Under the pieces are notes generated by a model. The model ran no database searches and was not told the origin of the DNA. It worked only from the letters and a program-made list of their open reading frames with translations. From positions 1 through 7,761 of the forward strand of contig CAJURK010000074.1 in the NCBI GenBank assembly GCA_910588745.1: 7,761 nucleotides of DNA, read 5' to 3'. This document shows positions 5,650-7,761 of the stretch, piece after piece. Source of the stretch: an uncultured Dorea sp. GTDB taxonomy: Bacteria > Bacillota > Clostridia > Lachnospirales > Lachnospiraceae. A program made the position numbers and the translations under genes. Numbering within the stretch: position 1 is the stretch's first letter; each line of letters opens with the position of its first letter.

Positions 5650-7176
5650 CTATTCATATTTTGGTATTCTTATCCGTACATAAATTCCCCCATGGAACAG
5701 CAGGCCGTCCATAAACTGAGGCAGTTCTTTTGCTGAATTGACCGGGAACATCGCTGTTGTTCCCTGACTTCCAAGAAGCAATCCTTCCGTCGTGTTCTTC
5801 GCAAACTTCGTCACTTCATCGAAGCCTTTCATTTTACCGGAGTGCGCGCTTAAAATCACGCTGATTCCGACGCTGACAGCCTCGTTCAGCAAAGGCGCAA
5901 GCTGCAGCGCCTGAGGTTTCGTCAGTTCCACAAAGTTATCCCAATCGTCTACAACAAGATAAAACGGCGGCATCTGGGCACAGATATCTCTTGGCTTTAA
6001 CGCGGGACTATCCGCAAGGGCTTCGCGTACCTTCTGATTCCTTGCCGCGATCTCTTCCTTCATCTCCTCCATAAAGGACGTTACCGCTGCCGCATTTTCT
6101 ATGTAAGTTACATCCTCGGCATTCTTATACGCATACAGTTCCATTGTCTTGGAATCCGCCAGATAGATCCTCCCTGTTCCGATAATCTGTGCGAGGATCA
6201 TCTTTAAAGCATTGGTCTTGCCTTTTGCGGCCTCCCCAAGAATCGTAAACGGGCTGTTTTCTTTCCTAAACCCGCACTTTCTTACCGTCTCCTTATCCAG
6301 CCCCACATAAATATCCTGTTCTGTTCCCGAGTATTGTCCCATACCGGCATATGATAGGGTTTCCGGCAGCACCGGGATCTTCGGCGCCACACTGTCAGGA
6401 TATATGTTGTTAATGGCTTGAATCAATGCTTTTAACCCCTCTGTATATTCTACCTCTTTTTTAAATTTTATCATAGTGTATACCTGCATTACGCTAACCA
6501 TACTTTGATATTTAATCAGCGCCCGGCCTTTGATCTCCGACTGCTTATATTTGCTCCTGCCCACAATTATATTTACATCCGATTCGTCAAAGGAATATCC
6601 CGCTATCTTATTCTTAAAATTATTATATGTCGCATATTTCATGCCATTGCTTCTGGTTGCCGTTGCTACTGCGAAGATTCCCAGTCCAAATCCGTCTCTG
6701 GTTAGCTTTTGGAAAAATTCTTCCGCCTCATAGCCCAATTCTTTCACCACGTCAAAATTATCAATCATGACAAAGATTGCTTTCATTTTCTCTTCCGCAG
6801 CCTGATTGTATACTTCAAAGTTCTGTACGGCTGCATCCGCAAGCTTTTTCTTGCGCTCTTTCACTTCCTTCTGCAGGATACGGATCAGTTTCTGCATACG
6901 CTCCGTATCTTCAAATGCGATATAATCCGCCGTATGATGCAGTTTGCTAAGCAGTATCAATCCGCTGTTCCCAAAGTCCAGAATATAAAAATTCACATTA
7001 TCAACCGAATTCTGCATCGCCAGCGTAAGAATAACCGTCGTGAGAAATACGGTTTTTCCATATCCGGCAGAAGCAATATACAAAAGATTCCCATCCTTCA
7101 TAAAATCAACTTCAAACGGAACCTGTTCCTGATTCTCCGGTACGTCGATCTCTCCGATCTTAACGCAAAGATTCAT
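5650..7176 (-). CDS. essC: EssC, ATPase domains D2 and D3 (C-terminal piece of split EssC)
   Basis: 508-aa protein if started at the ATG that overlaps the preceding stop (ATGA). The same frame is open further upstream, but that part is a shadow of the D1 frame. It carries two FtsK-like ATPase domains. D2 starts with IGEIDVPENQ, has a P-loop at residues 35-42 (ASAGYGKT, first Gly replaced by Ala) and a Walker B-like FVMIDNFD around 135-142. D3 has a P-loop at 314-321 (GEAAKGKT) and Walker B-like YLVVDDWD at 406-413. D2 and D3 of EssC/EccC bind nucleotide weakly and D3 receives substrate signals; D1 does most hydrolysis (family knowledge). No membrane segment is seen, so this piece would be cytosolic and must dock on the D1 piece. 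This matches EccCb of ESX-1 in domain content. The ribosome site is only moderate (GGGG about 8 bases before ATG). Secretion substrates follow 23 bases downstream. Confidence 0.93.
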   Translation of the reverse strand: MNLCVKIGEIDVPENQEQVPFEVDFMKDGNLLYIASAGYGKTVFLTTVILTLAMQNSVDNVNFYILDFGNSGLILLSKLHHTADYIAFEDTERMQKLIRILQKEVKERKKKLADAAVQNFEVYNQAAEEKMKAIFVMIDNFDVVKELGYEAEEFFQKLTRDGFGLGIFAVATATRSNGMKYATYNNFKNKIAGYSFDESDVNIIVGRSKYKQSEIKGRALIKYQSMVSVMQVYTMIKFKKEVEYTEGLKALIQAINNIYPDSVAPKIPVLPETLSYAGMGQYSGTEQDIYVGLDKETVRKCGFRKENSPFTILGEAAKGKTNALKMILAQIIGTGRIYLADSKTMELYAYKNAEDVTYIENAAAVTSFMEEMKEEIAARNQKVREALADSPALKPRDICAQMPPFYLVVDDWDNFVELTKPQALQLAPLLNEAVSVGISVILSAHSGKMKGFDEVTKFAKNTTEGLLLGSQGTTAMFPVNSAKELPQFMDGLLFHGGIYVRIRIPKYE

Positions 7177-7761
7177 CCTGAGCGCCCCGCGTCTATCAAT
7201 TTCTTCCCGCTTACTAGTTGTTCCGGCAATGGTGGAAGCCATGGCTTTCTCACTTCGGCCAGCGGACACTTCTGATAATAATCATGAATATACTGTACGA
7301 CCGCCGCAAGCTGGGTCTTCAGCCTTTGTCCATCCTCCTTCGTATCGCTCAAATCCTGATTGATCAATTCTCCCTGCCCTAACTCATTGATGACAAATAC
7401 TCTGTCATCCGTCTTTTCTTTCTCATCCCGTTCACTGTAGGCCGCGCCGCTCCACGCCGACTGGAACAGTTCGTAGATCTCATTATTTCCCACTTGCAGA
7501 TAAGCCCTCCCGGCTTGCGTAATATTTGCCGCGTCAGGAGTCTTGATAATTTCTTTGCTGTCTGCTTCATTCTGCACCTTTAACGCCAGTTTGAACTTTG
7601 AATTCGACCAGATCTGATCGTCTACCACGCCGGTAGGCTTCTGCGTTGCAAGAATCAGATGAACGCCAAGGCTCCGTCCGATTCGGGCTGCTGATACAAG
7701 CTCTGCCATAATGCTCATGTACGGTAAAGAAGCAAGCAACTGAAAACAACAGATAGACCGC
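7173..7761 (-). CDS. essC: EssC, first ATPase domain (D1) 3' part, split EssC N-terminal piece; 5' end outside the window
   Basis: This is the carboxy-terminal part of the D1 FtsK/SpoIIIE-type ATPase domain of EssC, the membrane motor of T7SSb. The frame is open to the right edge of the window, so the forkhead-associated, transmembrane and early D1 parts lie outside. Diagnostic strings are ARIGRSLGVHLILATQKP, the sensor-like DDQIWSNSKFKLALKVQ, then KTPDAANITQAGRAYLQVG and YELFQSAWSGAAY, all typical of EssC/YukB D1. The linker ends with KPWLPPLPEQ, the usual lead-in to D2. Instead of continuing into D2 the frame stops at TGA (7173-7175), overlapped by the ATG of the next gene. The first residues at the edge do not show the Walker B DEF motif expected just ahead of ARIGRS. 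Family assignment is firm. Whether the stop reflects a true split or a frameshift is open. Confidence 0.9.
   Translation of the reverse strand, partial: RSICCFQLLASLPYMSIMAELVSAARIGRSLGVHLILATQKPTGVVDDQIWSNSKFKLALKVQNEADSKEIIKTPDAANITQAGRAYLQVGNNEIYELFQSAWSGAAYSERDEKEKTDDRVFVINELGQGELINQDLSDTKEDGQRLKTQLAAVVQYIHDYYQKCPLAEVRKPWLPPLPEQLVSGKKLIDAGRSG

Noticed and set aside
7173..7210. Programmed -1 ribosomal frameshift joining EssC D1 and D2
   Set aside because: The shift needed is -1, but no X XXY YYZ slippery heptamer in the right phase is present and no strong downstream stem is obvious; reinitiation at ATGA or an indel in the G run is simpler.
6709..7275. Long plus-strand open frame (188 codons) opposite EssC
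   Set aside because: It lies antisense to clear EssC D2 coding sequence, has no recognisable domain and is rich in Phe, Ile and His as expected of an antisense shadow.

Overview
The window carries one long, tightly packed gene cluster, read entirely from the minus strand (right to left). It is the 3' end of a Firmicutes type VIIb secretion system (T7SSb) followed by its LXG-type effector module. Strong Shine-Dalgarno sites of the GGAGG type, moderate-to-low GC, frequent 4-17 base gene overlaps and the T7SSb gene content suggest a clostridial, probably Lachnospiraceae-like gut bacterium. The taxonomic call is inference.

Right end (about 5650-7761): the membrane ATPase EssC. The 3' part of its first FtsK/SpoIIIE ATPase domain (D1) enters from beyond the right edge and ends at a TGA. 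An ATG overlaps that TGA as ATGA and opens a second frame encoding domains D2 and D3. EssC is therefore in two pieces, cut at the same D1/D2 boundary that separates EccCa and EccCb in mycobacterial ESX-1. A one-base frameshift in a short G run is the competing explanation.

Middle (3529-5626): a secreted effector set. It consists of a 92-aa Lap1-like protein (TIGR04197/DUF3130 type, with a C-terminal FxxxD motif), a 104-aa coiled-coil Lap2-like partner, and a 500-aa LXG-like effector. The effector has a helical N-terminal targeting region, a C-terminal glycine zipper and a DxNxDG calcium-loop-like motif. It is probably a membrane-active antibacterial toxin. Its stop codon overlaps the start of a 264-aa two-TM membrane protein (2735-3529), the best immunity candidate.

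Left-middle (1358-2704): three small cytosolic or membrane-associated genes with overlapping ends. Two are diverged relatives of GyrI-like/DUF5085-like shape, and one is a PH-like-domain protein with a short hydrophobic segment. Their roles are unknown. Context suggests chaperone, adaptor or immunity functions for the secretion module.

Left end (1-1283): a decayed second cassette. A 68-codon frame broken by one TGA ends in a glycine-rich tail resembling the end of the intact effector. It overlaps the start of a multi-TM protein (195 aa, putative immunity). A 60-aa protein resembling the N-terminal part of that membrane protein follows and looks like a truncated paralogue. The last 260 bases hold no gene, only a 10-bp AT-rich inverted repeat.

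Working model: EssC exports the Lap1-Lap2-LXG complex into competitors, and the membrane proteins downstream protect the producer. No promoter or convincing terminator was found; transcription probably starts upstream of the right edge.
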